DNA from: Loigolactobacillus jiayinensis | GTDB lineage: Bacteria > Bacillota > Bacilli > Lactobacillales > Lactobacillaceae | Reading direction: 5' to 3' | Length of the DNA: 55,704 nucleotides | Assembly (NCBI RefSeq): GCF_003946445.1 | Contig: NZ_RHOF01000025.1 | Location: 1 to 55,704 of the forward strand | Shown here: positions 1-8,290 of the stretch, piece by piece | Layout: the number at the start of each line of letters is the position of its first letter | How positions within the stretch are numbered: position 1 is the first letter of the stretch | Position numbers and translations under genes: made by a program | Notes under the pieces: model-generated | The model's input: the letters and a program-made list of their open reading frames with translations, nothing else | Told to the model about the DNA's origin: nothing | The model's database searches: none

Positions 1-97
1 CTTACCACCCAGAAAGTCGCTTAAAGTTTCGTCCAATATTTGGGGTTCACTTCAGTGCAACGTTTTTTTGCTGTCACCGTGCTAACTATGACCAAAT

Positions 98-124
98 AAA
101 AAAGCCGCCACCCTTGTGACGACC
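98..124 (-). terminator. Terminator of the ParA-like gene
   Basis: On the minus strand GTCGTCAC pairs with GTGGCGGC (8 pairs, two of them G-U) and is followed by six T. It lies just past the stop codon at 132. Nothing else recognisable was seen in bases 1-97. Confidence 0.75.
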
Positions 125-131
125 TAACATA

Positions 132-989
132 TCATGAAAATAAATGAACGCCTTGCCCACGTTCGGTTATCCCGTTAGCATTGGCAAACTTACCTAATTG
201 CTTCTGCAACGTCACTCGCGCCTGTAGTTCATTGAAAACTTCGGCGTACATGGCGCCGGCCATTTGCCGTGCTGCCGTGGCGTGCGTCGCATTAGGCGCA
301 AATGGCTGACTCTCCGCCAACCACGCATTGCGTGTGATCACAACGCGAAAGGCATCGACCACATCAAAAGAGGATGCTGGTTCCACTTGATAAAATGGCT
401 CAGCGCTGGCCAGATCAACTGCCAAATGACCAATAATTGTGGCCCGGACAGTTGGCTGCTCTTCCTTTAATTGCTTGAGATAATAGAAAAGTTTATCGGT
501 CGCATCAAAGCCACCATGCCCAACTGGTTGCATAATGACCACGTAATCGGTACTGGCCAAGCAATTATCCATCACCGTCGCAAAGTCCGCATCTGTATCA
601 ATAAAGATATAATCATATTGATGACGCAGATCCGCCATTAACTGCGGCACTAGATCCAGCGTCCGCGCTGTTTTAGCGGTTGCTTCAGCTTCCATCGCCA
701 TATCAAAATAATCTTCTAATTTGTCTACCCCAGGAATGAAATCTAATTGTTCCCGTAACGGTGTCACTACTTTAGCTAAATTCTGCACCGCTAAACCAGT
801 TAATAAATTAGCCGATGACTCATAATTAAAAACTTGATTCACCGTTTGCGTCAGTTCCAAAGTTGATGTTGCATCGATGAGCAAAACGCGCTGTTCAAAT
901 AATCGATTAGCCGCTAACGCCGTCATCATTGTCGTGGTTGTTTTCCCAGTTCCTACTCGTGAGCCAGCGAACATGACCACTTGTCCCAT
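132..989 (-). CDS. ParA/MinD-like P-loop ATPase
   Basis: Predicted cytoplasmic ATPase of the ParA/MinD/Soj type. The N-terminus reads VVMFAGSRVGTGKTTTT, then comes a VLLIDAT strand and a later YIFIDTDAD segment typical of the family. The usual deviant Walker A is KGGxGKT; here the first residue is Arg rather than the signature Lys, so canonical dimer chemistry is uncertain. The ATG at 987-989 is chosen because AGGTGA lies 6 nt upstream; an in-frame GTG 54 bases earlier has no ribosome binding site. No ParB or parS is visible nearby. The partner and cargo are unknown. It could alternatively be a BcsQ- or CpsD-like regulatory ATPase. Confidence 0.7.
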   Translation of the reverse strand: MGQVVMFAGSRVGTGKTTTTMMTALAANRLFEQRVLLIDATSTLELTQTVNQVFNYESSANLLTGLAVQNLAKVVTPLREQLDFIPGVDKLEDYFDMAMEAEATAKTARTLDLVPQLMADLRHQYDYIFIDTDADFATVMDNCLASTDYVVIMQPVGHGGFDATDKLFYYLKQLKEEQPTVRATIIGHLAVDLASAEPFYQVEPASSFDVVDAFRVVITRNAWLAESQPFAPNATHATAARQMAGAMYAEVFNELQARVTLQKQLGKFANANGITERGQGVHLFS

Positions 990-1117
990 AAAATCACCTG
1001 CTCCACTCCACAATTCTGTGGATATTTTCTGTGCTAAAAACACTTAATGTGCCAGCGCTTAATTACCACTACGCCCACCCATTGAAAAATAGCTTGTTTA
1101 GTTTTAAGTCCACTTCT

Positions 1118-1146
1118 ATTATACCGTAAAATGGTAGCGCTGACAG
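1118..1146 (-). promoter_or_regulatory. Promoter of the ParA-like gene
   Basis: On the minus strand CTGTCA and TATAAT are separated by 17 bases. It would give a leader of about 120 nt before the ATG at 989. The spacer contains GGTAGCGCTGACA-like sequence that weakly resembles a cre box, but with too many mismatches to call. Confidence 0.5.
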
Positions 1147-1158
1147 CTGTTATTTTAC

Positions 1159-1653
1159 TTACGCGGCCTGCTCCAATTCTAGTAAGGCCTGTTTCATCGC
1201 CAAGCCACCCCGATAACCGCCGAGTTGGCCGTCTTTACGCACAACACGATGACAAGGCACCACGATCAAAAGTGGATTTTTGCCCACCGCACTAGCAACA
1301 GCGCGCACCGCGTCGGGATAGCCAGCTTGTTGCGCCAACGCTGTGTAGTCAACCGTGGCACCATAAGGCACTTGCAATAAGGCCTGCCAAACCGCCTGTT
1401 GCAGCGGTGTTGCAGTTGGCCACACTATTGGCAAATCAAAGGCGTGCTGCTGACCGGCAAAATAAGCCGCTAACTGAGTAGCGGCGCGCTGCGTTTGCGT
1501 CGTTGCCACCTGCAAAGTCGCCTGCGGATAAAATTTTTCCAATTCGCTTAAGTCTTGATCCCATGAACCGACAAAACAAAGGCCCTGCGCCGTCGCAGCA
1601 AGATAAGACGTGTGCTTGCCGAACGTGTTTCTACTATAATAAAGGGTTGGCAT
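1159..1653 (-). CDS. ogt: Methylated-DNA--protein-cysteine methyltransferase
   Basis: Repairs O6-alkylguanine in DNA by transferring the alkyl group to its own cysteine, a one-turnover reaction. The hallmark IVVPCHRVV motif holds the acceptor cysteine and is followed by GQLGGYRGG; the helix-turn-helix part VWQALLQVPYGATVDYTALAQQAG precedes it in the usual order. Length of about 164 aa matches Ogt rather than the longer Ada. The start at 1653 is preferred because AGGTGG lies 6 nt before it; a further ATG 18 bases upstream overlaps that ribosome binding site. Monocistronic and divergent from the glycosylase gene at 1798. Confidence 0.93.
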   Translation of the reverse strand: MPTLYYSRNTFGKHTSYLAATAQGLCFVGSWDQDLSELEKFYPQATLQVATTQTQRAATQLAAYFAGQQHAFDLPIVWPTATPLQQAVWQALLQVPYGATVDYTALAQQAGYPDAVRAVASAVGKNPLLIVVPCHRVVRKDGQLGGYRGGLAMKQALLELEQAA

Positions 1654-1797
1654 ATCGCCACCTACTTTCAATAATTTTCCTAGCTAAAGTATAGCAAAAA
1701 TTTTTTAATTCTGAACCCTCGAATTATTGCGCTATTTTGCGTATGATAAAGAAGCAAGGTGACTGACCCTGCCAATACTGCACAAAGAAGGCAAGCC

Positions 1798-2439
1798 ATG
1801 CAATTAACAATGAGACAACTTTACCAAACCATGTACCAACAAATGGGTCCCCAAGGCTGGTGGCCGGCCGATTCAAAATGGGAGATCATCCTCGGCGCAA
1901 TTTTAGTCCAAAACACCAATTGGCGTAACGTCGTCCCCGCTTTGAACCAGCTGAAAGTCGCCACCAACTTGGAACCCGCACGCCTGCACGCACTAAGCAC
2001 CACTGAACTAGAACCATTGATCCATTCCAGTGGCTTTTACCATAACAAAAGTAAGGCGATCAGCGCCGTTTTCACGTGGCTGGCGCAATTTAATTATGAT
2101 TTAACGGCCATCAAACAAGCCCGCAACCACCAATTACGCCACGACCTACTAAGTTTACGGGGTATCGGTGCCGAAACCGCCGACGTGTTGCTAGTCTATA
2201 TTTTTGACGTGCCCACCTTTGTCGCCGATAACTACGCCCGCCGCTTATTTACCCACTTAGGCCTGTCTAGCACTAACTATCAGCAATTGTACCGCCAAGT
2301 TAGCTTAACGCCAGACTTCACCGCCGCCGACGCCCAAGAATTTCACGGCCTGATCGACGAATTCGGCAAAGTCTACTTACAAACTGCCACCGCCTGGCAA
2401 GACAGCTTTTTAGTGGGAGCGACGTTTGCGCAAAAATAA
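1798..2439 (+). CDS. Endonuclease III-like DNA glycosylase (HhH-GPD)
   Basis: Base-excision repair protein of the HhH-GPD superfamily. The helix-hairpin-helix LRGIGAETADVLL and the following PTFVAD aspartate are visible. The lysine that makes endonuclease III a lyase (GxGRKTA) is replaced by Glu, and there are no C-terminal cysteines for a 4Fe-4S cluster. This fits a monofunctional glycosylase, perhaps like the 3-methyladenine enzyme MagIII, rather than Nth; that assignment is inference. The ATG at 1798 has GAAGG 7 nt upstream. A GTG at 1759 sits almost at the start point predicted from TATGAT at 1743, so it is unlikely to be used. Confidence 0.8.
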   Translation: MQLTMRQLYQTMYQQMGPQGWWPADSKWEIILGAILVQNTNWRNVVPALNQLKVATNLEPARLHALSTTELEPLIHSSGFYHNKSKAISAVFTWLAQFNYDLTAIKQARNHQLRHDLLSLRGIGAETADVLLVYIFDVPTFVADNYARRLFTHLGLSSTNYQQLYRQVSLTPDFTAADAQEFHGLIDEFGKVYLQTATAWQDSFLVGATFAQK

Positions 2440-2462
2440 GCGTGTGCCCTACAATAGTTGGG

Positions 2463-3581
2463 CTAAATGGCCTGCGTCAGTACCGCCGCCACGCGCTGTG
2501 CCGTCCGCGCTAAATTAACTTCACCAGCCGCTAACGCTTGGTCTAACGTACAGACATGATCGACGATTGGGAAAATACTAGTTAGCCCGTACGGCTGAAA
2601 CGCCGCCAAATCGCCAACTTGATTCCCGACAAAGGCCAGACAAGGCTTACGCTGCTGTTGCGCAATTTGAGCAATTTTTACCGGTACCTTGCCTTGCATA
2701 CTTTGTGAATCAATTTGACCTTCACCTGTGATCACAATATCAGCCGCTTGCACTAATTGTTCGAATTGGCAAACTTGCGCGATCAAATCAAAACCAGAAT
2801 GCACTTGACTACCCAGTAAGCGCAAGCCAAAACCAAGTCCACCAGCCGCACCATCGCCGGCAACTTGGCCTTTTTGTTGCGGATCAAGCTGCTGTGCTAA
2901 TTGCTGGAATTCTTGTTCTAATTTAACTGCGGCCGCACCAGCCAACCCTTTTTGGTGGCCAAATAACTGCACCGCCCCATTTGCACCAGTTAGCGGGCTG
3001 GTCACATCGCTGGCGCTTAACAACGTCACGCCATTGGTTACTGCCTTGCTCGTGTCGATCCGTTTGATTGCCGTTAACTGTTGCAGCGGTTGCGCCAATA
3101 CTTGCCCCGCTGCTGTATAAAATTGGACACCTAAAGCCGCTAACAAGCCGATACCAGCGTCAACCGTGCCGCTACCACCTAGCCCAACGATCACTTTTTG
3201 CGCACCTAACTTAATCGCCGCGCCAATCAACTCACCGGTGCCTTGCGACGATGCTAACCGATAAGCGGCTTGTGGCTGAACAAACTGAATACCAGAAGCC
3301 GCTGCGGTTTCCACCACCGCTAATTTTTCGGCTGGATACCAACCAAATGCAGCCTGAATCACGTTACCATAAGGATCATGTACCGTTTGTGTGACTAATT
3401 TGCCACCAGCCTTATTATGTAAAAAGGCCGCAACAGTCCCCTCACCGCCATCAGCGATTGCGACTGGCGTACTGGTAATTCCCGCCTGCGTAAACGCCTG
3501 CGCTACGATATCACCAGCGGCCAAACTGGTAAAAGATTGTTTAAATGAATCAATTGTAATTAATGCTTTCGTTAGTGCCAC
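2463..3581 (-). CDS. glxK: Glycerate kinase
   Basis: Glycerate kinase type 1 (GarK/GlxK family, about 370-380 aa): phosphorylates D-glycerate with ATP to feed glycolysis. The N-terminal ALITIDSFKQSFTSL, the VAIADGGEGTVAAF segment and GLGGSGTVDAGIG are characteristic, as is VITGEGQIDSQSMQGKVP near the C-terminus. The reading frame begins with GTG just after GAGGAA, an unusually short spacing, so the exact start is uncertain although the product already begins at the conserved first strand. No associated transporter or sugar-acid regulator is adjacent. Confidence 0.9.
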   Translation of the reverse strand: MALTKALITIDSFKQSFTSLAAGDIVAQAFTQAGITSTPVAIADGGEGTVAAFLHNKAGGKLVTQTVHDPYGNVIQAAFGWYPAEKLAVVETAAASGIQFVQPQAAYRLASSQGTGELIGAAIKLGAQKVIVGLGGSGTVDAGIGLLAALGVQFYTAAGQVLAQPLQQLTAIKRIDTSKAVTNGVTLLSASDVTSPLTGANGAVQLFGHQKGLAGAAAVKLEQEFQQLAQQLDPQQKGQVAGDGAAGGLGFGLRLLGSQVHSGFDLIAQVCQFEQLVQAADIVITGEGQIDSQSMQGKVPVKIAQIAQQQRKPCLAFVGNQVGDLAAFQPYGLTSIFPIVDHVCTLDQALAAGEVNLARTAQRVAAVLTQAI

Positions 3582-3666
3582 TTCCTCATTTTTTTCTGCT
3601 TTAAGTTTACCATTTTACCTAGTGGACAACAAAAAAGCACTTGTCCGCAGACAAGCGCTCCACTTA

Positions 3667-5058
3667 TTAAAGCGTTGACTCCACCACATGGCTGGCGTCA
3701 TCAAAAACCGTTTCATCCAGTGTTCCACCACGTTTAGCAGTGATCACACCAGTGAGAATACTATCGTTAACATTGGCTAAAGTTCGTGCCATGTCAACGA
3801 TTGGATCAATGGCAATCAAAACACCTAAAACGCCGATCGGCAAATTTAAAGTCCCCAAAACGATCAACGTGGAAAAAATCGAGCCCCCACCGACGCCGGC
3901 AACACCAAACGACGCTAACGTGACCACCGCAATAATGGTTAAAATATATTGAATTGAAAACACATTGATCCCAACTGTTGGCGCAATAATCGTTGCAATC
4001 ATGGCTGGATAAACACCAGCGCAACCATTTTGGCCAATCGTCAAACCAAAACTAGCGGCAAAGTTAGCCGTTGGTGAGTCGACACCTAAGGATTTAGTTT
4101 GAATTTCAACATTTAGTGGTAAGGTTCCTGCGCTAGTCCGCGAAGTGAAAGCAAAAATTAATGCTGGCCAAGCTTTACGATAATAAATAACGGGATTAAT
4201 TCGATGCGCTAACAAAATTAGCGTATGTAACAATAAAACACCGATAAGTGCGACGTAGGCCGCGATGATAAACACCCCTAAGTTAGCAATCAAGGCAATA
4301 CTATCAGTGGCGGTTGCTTTAGTCATCAAAGCGAAAATCCCATAAGGTGTCAATTGTAAAACAAGATGAACTAAGCGACTGACAATTTGATGAATTGCTT
4401 CAAAACCCTTGGCAAAAATATCGGCTTCTTGCGGATGATCCTTGCGAATACCCAAAAAGGCGACACCGACAAAGGCGGAAAAAATCACAACGGCGATCGT
4501 ACTCGTTGCCCGCGTTCCCGCAAAGTCAGCAAAAATGTTGCTAGGTAAGAAACTAACGATCTGCTGTGGAATGCTTAGCCCTTTGACGGCACTTTGATGA
4601 TCCCGTAAAATTGCTAAGTTAGCTTTGCTGGCAGTATCTTTGACAAAGTCTGCACCTTGTAAATGAAACAAGAAAACACTCAATACCCCTAATACAGCCG
4701 CAATCGCAGTGGTCGCTAGTAACGTTACTAAAACCGTTGAGCTGATTCGGCGCAAATTAGTTGATAATTTCAATTTGATAAACGCACCAACTAGTGAAAC
4801 GAAAATCAGTGGTGTGATCAACATTTGGAGCAACGCCACGTAACCACCGCCAACAATATTTAACCAATCAATAGCGTTGGTGATAATTTTACTAGTCGCA
4901 CCAAAAGATAATTGCAGAATTAAACCAAAAACGATTCCTAAACCTAAAGCCAGAAAAACTTGCTTAGAAAACTTAACTTGCCGCCGTTGCAAAACGTACA
5001 AGCCGGCTAAAATTAAGCCAGAAATAAGAACGATTAGAACTGTAAAACCTGTTGTCAT
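3667..5058 (-). CDS. tcyP: L-cystine/dicarboxylate symporter, TcyP-like
   Basis: Membrane symporter of the dicarboxylate/amino acid:cation family (DAACS), 463 aa from the chosen start, matching the size of Bacillus TcyP. Many hydrophobic segments are visible, with the family hallmarks TSRTSAGTLPLNVE, IGQNGCAGVYPAM and DPIVDMARTLANV near the C-terminus. The ATG at 5058 has AGGGGGAA 6 nt upstream; an in-frame ATG 13 codons earlier lacks one. The gene is preceded by a T-box leader whose specifier is best read as UGC (Cys), which supports cystine as substrate and suggests induction when cysteinyl-tRNA is uncharged. Confidence 0.85.
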   Translation of the reverse strand: MTTGFTVLIVLISGLILAGLYVLQRRQVKFSKQVFLALGLGIVFGLILQLSFGATSKIITNAIDWLNIVGGGYVALLQMLITPLIFVSLVGAFIKLKLSTNLRRISSTVLVTLLATTAIAAVLGVLSVFLFHLQGADFVKDTASKANLAILRDHQSAVKGLSIPQQIVSFLPSNIFADFAGTRATSTIAVVIFSAFVGVAFLGIRKDHPQEADIFAKGFEAIHQIVSRLVHLVLQLTPYGIFALMTKATATDSIALIANLGVFIIAAYVALIGVLLLHTLILLAHRINPVIYYRKAWPALIFAFTSRTSAGTLPLNVEIQTKSLGVDSPTANFAASFGLTIGQNGCAGVYPAMIATIIAPTVGINVFSIQYILTIIAVVTLASFGVAGVGGGSIFSTLIVLGTLNLPIGVLGVLIAIDPIVDMARTLANVNDSILTGVITAKRGGTLDETVFDDASHVVESTL

Positions 5059-5069
5059 AAAAATTCCCC

Positions 5070-5135
5070 CTATGTGTACGCATCCTGAATGCGCCATTTA
5101 AAACGAACTAACTGCGGCCACATCACGCCCGCCAA
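5070..5135 (-). other. Possible 21-codon leader ORF after the T-box
   Basis: A TTG codon 9 nt after a strong AAGGAGG opens 21 codons that end in TAG directly in front of the tcyP ribosome binding site. It lies between the T-box terminator and tcyP. The peptide contains no cysteine. It may be chance or a translational-coupling leader. Confidence 0.2.
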
Positions 5136-5162
5136 AGCGCACCACCTCCTTAAATTGACCAC

Positions 5163-5493
5163 AAAAAAATGCGCCGTCACCTGGATCAGAAAATCCAGGG
5201 ACGAACGCAGTCGTGTTACCACCCTTATTTGTCACTACCTCACGATAGCCACCTCAAACAGTACGTCAGTGTGCGCGAATAAAAACTCATTCAAACACAG
5301 TTACATTAACATCGTCAAAGTAACGCTGATTATACTGGGCAAAGTATCGCTTGCGAAACGAATCAAGGGCGTAAACCCAATATTAGCTCAGAGCTCATCT
5401 TCGTTCGCTGCACTTTTGTACGCTTCCATCAACCGTACTTGCTGGAAAAAGCTAGGCGACTTACTCTTCTCATCAACACCATTTATTAAATTA
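5163..5493 (-). promoter_or_regulatory. T-box riboswitch, probably cysteine-specific
   Basis: Minus-strand leader of the cystine symporter. The T-box AGGGTGGTAACACG is at 5212-5225. It is followed by a hairpin whose CTGGAT/ATCCAG core sits inside CGTC/GACG arms, ending in GCGCATTTTTTT at 5163-5206. Near the 5' end AGAGTA resembles the stem I GA motif. TGC at 5410-5412 followed by A is a plausible specifier (Cys), which fits the downstream gene. The adjoining AGC (Ser) is the main alternative. Known mechanism: uncharged tRNA binds specifier and T-box, stabilising the antiterminator. Confidence 0.88.
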
Positions 5494-5499
5494 GTGTTA

Positions 5500-5528
5500 A
5501 TTATTAAACTTTTTAGAGTAACTGTCAA
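5500..5528 (-). promoter_or_regulatory. Promoter of the T-box/tcyP transcript
   Basis: On the minus strand a perfect TTGACA and AATAAT are separated by 17 bases, giving a start near 5493 and a leader of about 435 nt. Between here and 5716 only A+T-rich intergenic sequence was seen, with a weak TATAAC at 5679-5684 for the rightward gene. Confidence 0.7.
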
Positions 5529-5716
5529 CCCTTATTTCTAATTTTTAATTAATCAAGTGAGTACCCACCTTACAAAATACAGCAATCTACACTAGCTCTA
5601 GTTTGCTCCACCTTAAGTTACCCTAAAATTGCGACTTTTGGCCGAAGCTTTTTTATCGGCAAATTAGCTAAAATATGGTATAACATTTGTAATTCAGCAA
5701 AATGGAGGACCTGCGT

Positions 5717-6310
5717 ATGAGTACTGCAACATCCCGCCGCCTACTTAACATTGTTTCACTGGCCGGCTTAATTATTTCAATCTGGTTTACAATTTATTGT
5801 TTCCACCTTGGCGTCTTTAAAAATACTGCAGCGCTGCGCGATCTAGTTGGTCATGCCGAGTTTTTCGGGCCGTTACTGTTCATTGCCTTACAAATCGTTC
5901 AAGTGGTTATTCCCATTATCCCCGGCGGTATCAGCTTAGCCGCCGGCGTGCTGATTTTTGGCCCTGTTGAAGGCTTTGTTTACAACTACATTGGCATCGT
6001 CATCGGCTCATTGATTGCCTTTTCCCTAGGCCGCCGCTTTGGTAAGCCACTGATCCACCACTTGATCAGTCAAAAAACTTACGCTCGCTATATCGGCTGG
6101 CTTGATAACCAAAACCGTTTCACGAAACTATTCGCCATCGCCATTTTCCTGCCTGTCGCCCCCGATGATGTCCTCTGTTTACTAGCTGGCTTAACTAAAA
6201 TGTCATTCAAAACTTTTACAATGATCATTTTGCTAGGTAAACCAGCCACGATCTTAGCTTACAGCTACGCCCTCGTCTACGGCGGCATGTTCCTAAGTCA
6301 TATTATTTAA
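5717..6310 (+). CDS. TVP38/TMEM64-family membrane protein
   Basis: Integral membrane protein of the DedA/VTT (SNARE-associated) superfamily, about 197 aa, a group linked to lipid scrambling and envelope homeostasis. The middle shows the family pattern: VVIPIIPGGISLAAGVLIFGP, then GIVIGSLIAFSLGRRFGKPL, then a re-entrant-type FLPVAPDDVLCLLAGLTKMS and a last membrane segment. The ATG at 5717 is selected because GGAGG lies 8 nt upstream; an ATG 15 bases earlier overlaps that ribosome binding site. Monocistronic, ending at a hairpin shared with the convergent aminotransferase gene. The substrate is not known. Confidence 0.85.
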   Translation: MSTATSRRLLNIVSLAGLIISIWFTIYCFHLGVFKNTAALRDLVGHAEFFGPLLFIALQIVQVVIPIIPGGISLAAGVLIFGPVEGFVYNYIGIVIGSLIAFSLGRRFGKPLIHHLISQKTYARYIGWLDNQNRFTKLFAIAIFLPVAPDDVLCLLAGLTKMSFKTFTMIILLGKPATILAYSYALVYGGMFLSHII

Positions 6311-6322
6311 AAATTTAGCGCA

Positions 6323-6367
6323 CAAAAATAGCACTACGACCTCAATAAAGTCGTGGTGCTATTTTTT
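6323..6367. terminator. Bidirectional terminator between convergent genes
   Basis: AAAATAGCACTACGAC pairs with GTCGTGGTGCTATTTT around a short loop, with A tracts on the left and T tracts on the right, so it can end both the membrane-protein gene and the aminotransferase gene. Confidence 0.85.
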
Positions 6368-6371
6368 ATGC

Positions 6372-7532
6372 TTAGTGTGCTTGTACAAAAGCCGTCAACC
6401 GTTCAACTGCTTTGTGTAAGTTTTCCATGCTAGCAGCATAACTGATCCGCACGTAGCCTTCACCACCGGCACCAAAAGAGATCCCGGGAATTAAAGCTAA
6501 TTTTTGTGTTTTAGCTAATTCACGAACAAAGGTCCATGAATCTTGTGGGCAGTTAGCTGGTATTTTAGCGAACAAATAGAAAGCACCGTCTGGCCGTGCC
6601 ATTTCAAAGCCTAATGGTTCTAAGGATTTGATCAAATAATCACGACGTTCGATATATTGTTTAGCCATAACCTGGCTGTCTTCTTTACCATTCGTCATGG
6701 CTTCCAGCGCAGCATATTGCACCAGGGTGACTGGAGCAGTCACCATGTATTGATGAGATTTGATCATTTCTTCAGTGACTGCTTTAGGCGCCAATAAGAA
6801 ACCAACCCGCCAGCCTGTCATTGCGTGCGACTTGGACAAGCCTTGCACCACGATGACTTGGTCGGGAATAAAATTAGCTAAAGATTCATGGGGCTCACTG
6901 TAGGATAATTCAGCATAGACTTCATCGCTAACCACCCAAAGTTGGTATTTTTCAATGACTTTAGCTAAACCAGCCAATTCATTATGATTATACGTGACCC
7001 CGGTTGGATTATTGGGATAGTTCAAAACTACTGCTTTGACGATTTTGTCCCCTTGCGCCTTGATCGTTGCTTCCAAACGTTCTGGTGTTAACACAAAACC
7101 GTCAGCACTAGTATCAATAAAAACAACTTGGCCGTGATTTAACAACGTATCTGGAATATAGATCGGGAAAATTGGTGTTGGGATAATGACCACATCATCA
7201 GGATTGATGATGGCTTGTAATGCAGTCGCAATTCCTTCGGTAGCACCAACTGTTGTAATCACATTTTCAGCTTGATAATGCCAGTTAAATTTTTCGTTAT
7301 AATAAGCTGCTGCCGCTTCCCGCAAAGCTGGGATCCCAGGATTGGGCGTATAATGTGACTGATTATCTTCGATTGCCTTGATGGCAGCCTGTTTAACGTG
7401 TTCTGGTGTATTAAAGTCAGGTTCACCTAACGTTAATTTGACCATCCCTGGTACCTGGCTAACCTCATTATCGAATTGGCGAATATCCGATACCGCAATC
7501 TTTTTAACAATTTGATTAAAATCTTCCCGCAA
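6372..7532 (-). CDS. PLP-dependent class I/II aminotransferase
   Basis: Fold-type I aminotransferase of about 386 aa, close to the PatA/aromatic and aspartate aminotransferase group. It transfers an amino group between an amino acid and 2-oxoglutarate in the cytoplasm. Visible features: LTLGEPDFNTPEHV at the N-terminus, NYPNNPTGVTY, VVSDEVYAEL, the PLP-lysine motif GLSKSHAMTGWRVG and a C-terminal GAGGEGYVRISYA arginine. Translation starts at TTG with TAGGGAG 7 nt upstream. Upstream on the minus strand TATAAT is followed by an ATACATT/AATGTAT palindrome at 7553-7568 of unknown meaning. Exact substrate cannot be read from sequence. Confidence 0.88.
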   Translation of the reverse strand: MREDFNQIVKKIAVSDIRQFDNEVSQVPGMVKLTLGEPDFNTPEHVKQAAIKAIEDNQSHYTPNPGIPALREAAAAYYNEKFNWHYQAENVITTVGATEGIATALQAIINPDDVVIIPTPIFPIYIPDTLLNHGQVVFIDTSADGFVLTPERLEATIKAQGDKIVKAVVLNYPNNPTGVTYNHNELAGLAKVIEKYQLWVVSDEVYAELSYSEPHESLANFIPDQVIVVQGLSKSHAMTGWRVGFLLAPKAVTEEMIKSHQYMVTAPVTLVQYAALEAMTNGKEDSQVMAKQYIERRDYLIKSLEPLGFEMARPDGAFYLFAKIPANCPQDSWTFVRELAKTQKLALIPGISFGAGGEGYVRISYAASMENLHKAVERLTAFVQAH

Positions 7533-7604
7533 AATACTCCCTACTTTCTCAATACATTTTAATGTATATTATACGCGTTTTAACCAAACTGTGGCAGAAA
7601 AATT

Positions 7605-8177
7605 TTAGTTGTTAAAATTTGCGCCTAAAACTAAATGCAGAATTTGCGCAGTACTGATTTGATTTGCTGGATATTGCCCCTGCCGAATATTCTCACCGTG
7701 ACGCCGGGCAACCGCAAAAACAGCGGCAATATACAGACTCACATCGATTGATTGCAGTAGTCCTGCTTCAATGCCAGCTTGAAATAATTGCACCACTGGG
7801 TTAGCTGGATCATTCAAATTGGGACCGTTGAAATCTGGTAAAAATTTAATTTGTTCAATCAAGGCTAAGCTATCTGGATTCGAAACTGCAAAATCAGTTA
7901 AAACCTGCACGTAACTGATCAAGCGCTGTTTAACTGATTGAGCTGTATCATTGACACCTGCAGCGATTGCTAACTGAACTAATTTTTGTTGCTCACAATT
8001 AAAAACCGCCACCAGTAACGCTTGTTTATTCGCAAAATAGGTATACAGCGATGACTGTCCAATACCAACCCGCTTTGCTACTTTAGTGGTTGACACTGCT
8101 GCTGCGCCTTCGCGAATGATGATTCGTGCTGTAGCAGCAAGAATTTGTTGACGTTTATGTTCATCTTTTATTTTCAT
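7605..8177 (-). CDS. TetR-family transcriptional regulator
   Basis: DNA-binding repressor of about 190 aa. The N-terminal TetR fold is clear: QQILAATARIIIREGAAAVSTTKVAKRVGIGQSSLYTYFANKQALL. The rest is a helical ligand domain with no recognisable ligand. The ATG at 8177 lies 6 bases after a good -10 element and has no ribosome binding site, so the message is probably leaderless. It faces the NmrA-like gene across an intergenic region with two perfect inverted repeats, which it very likely binds to control itself and its neighbour. Confidence 0.88.
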   Translation of the reverse strand: MKIKDEHKRQQILAATARIIIREGAAAVSTTKVAKRVGIGQSSLYTYFANKQALLVAVFNCEQQKLVQLAIAAGVNDTAQSVKQRLISYVQVLTDFAVSNPDSLALIEQIKFLPDFNGPNLNDPANPVVQLFQAGIEAGLLQSIDVSLYIAAVFAVARRHGENIRQGQYPANQISTAQILHLVLGANFNN

Positions 8178-8183
8178 AAATTT

Positions 8184-8273
8184 AGCATACACAGAAACTT
8201 TTCGACAGTCAACATTGACAACCGATAAAGTTATCGGTTATACTACACTTTATTAAAACCGATAGTTCTATCG
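8184..8273. promoter_or_regulatory. Divergent promoters with TetR operators
   Basis: Rightward: TTGACA at 8215-8220 and TATACT at 8239-8244. The spacer is filled by the 20-bp perfect inverted repeat AACCGATAA-AG-TTATCGGTT at 8220-8239. A second related repeat, CGATAG-TT-CTATCG, lies at 8260-8273 near the start point. Leftward: TTGACT at 8207-8212 and TATGCT at 8184-8189, spaced 17, which would start transcription at the ATG of the regulator. Confidence 0.8.
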
Positions 8274-8290
8274 CTAAAGGAGATTAAATC

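Noticed and set aside
1125-1142. cre (CcpA) site in the promoter of the ParA-like gene
   Set aside because: Only part of the consensus matches and the gene has no evident catabolic role.
5137-5152. AGGAGGTGGTGCGC as a possible second T-box
   Set aside because: It departs from the T-box consensus and no second terminator or stem I was found; it works better as a ribosome binding site.
5089-5541. A rightward open frame of 150 codons opposite the T-box
   Set aside because: It covers a structured leader on the other strand and has no protein-like features or ribosome binding site.
7553-7568. ATACATT/AATGTAT palindrome upstream of the aminotransferase
   Set aside because: Single A+T-rich palindrome with no second copy nearby; too weak to call an operator.
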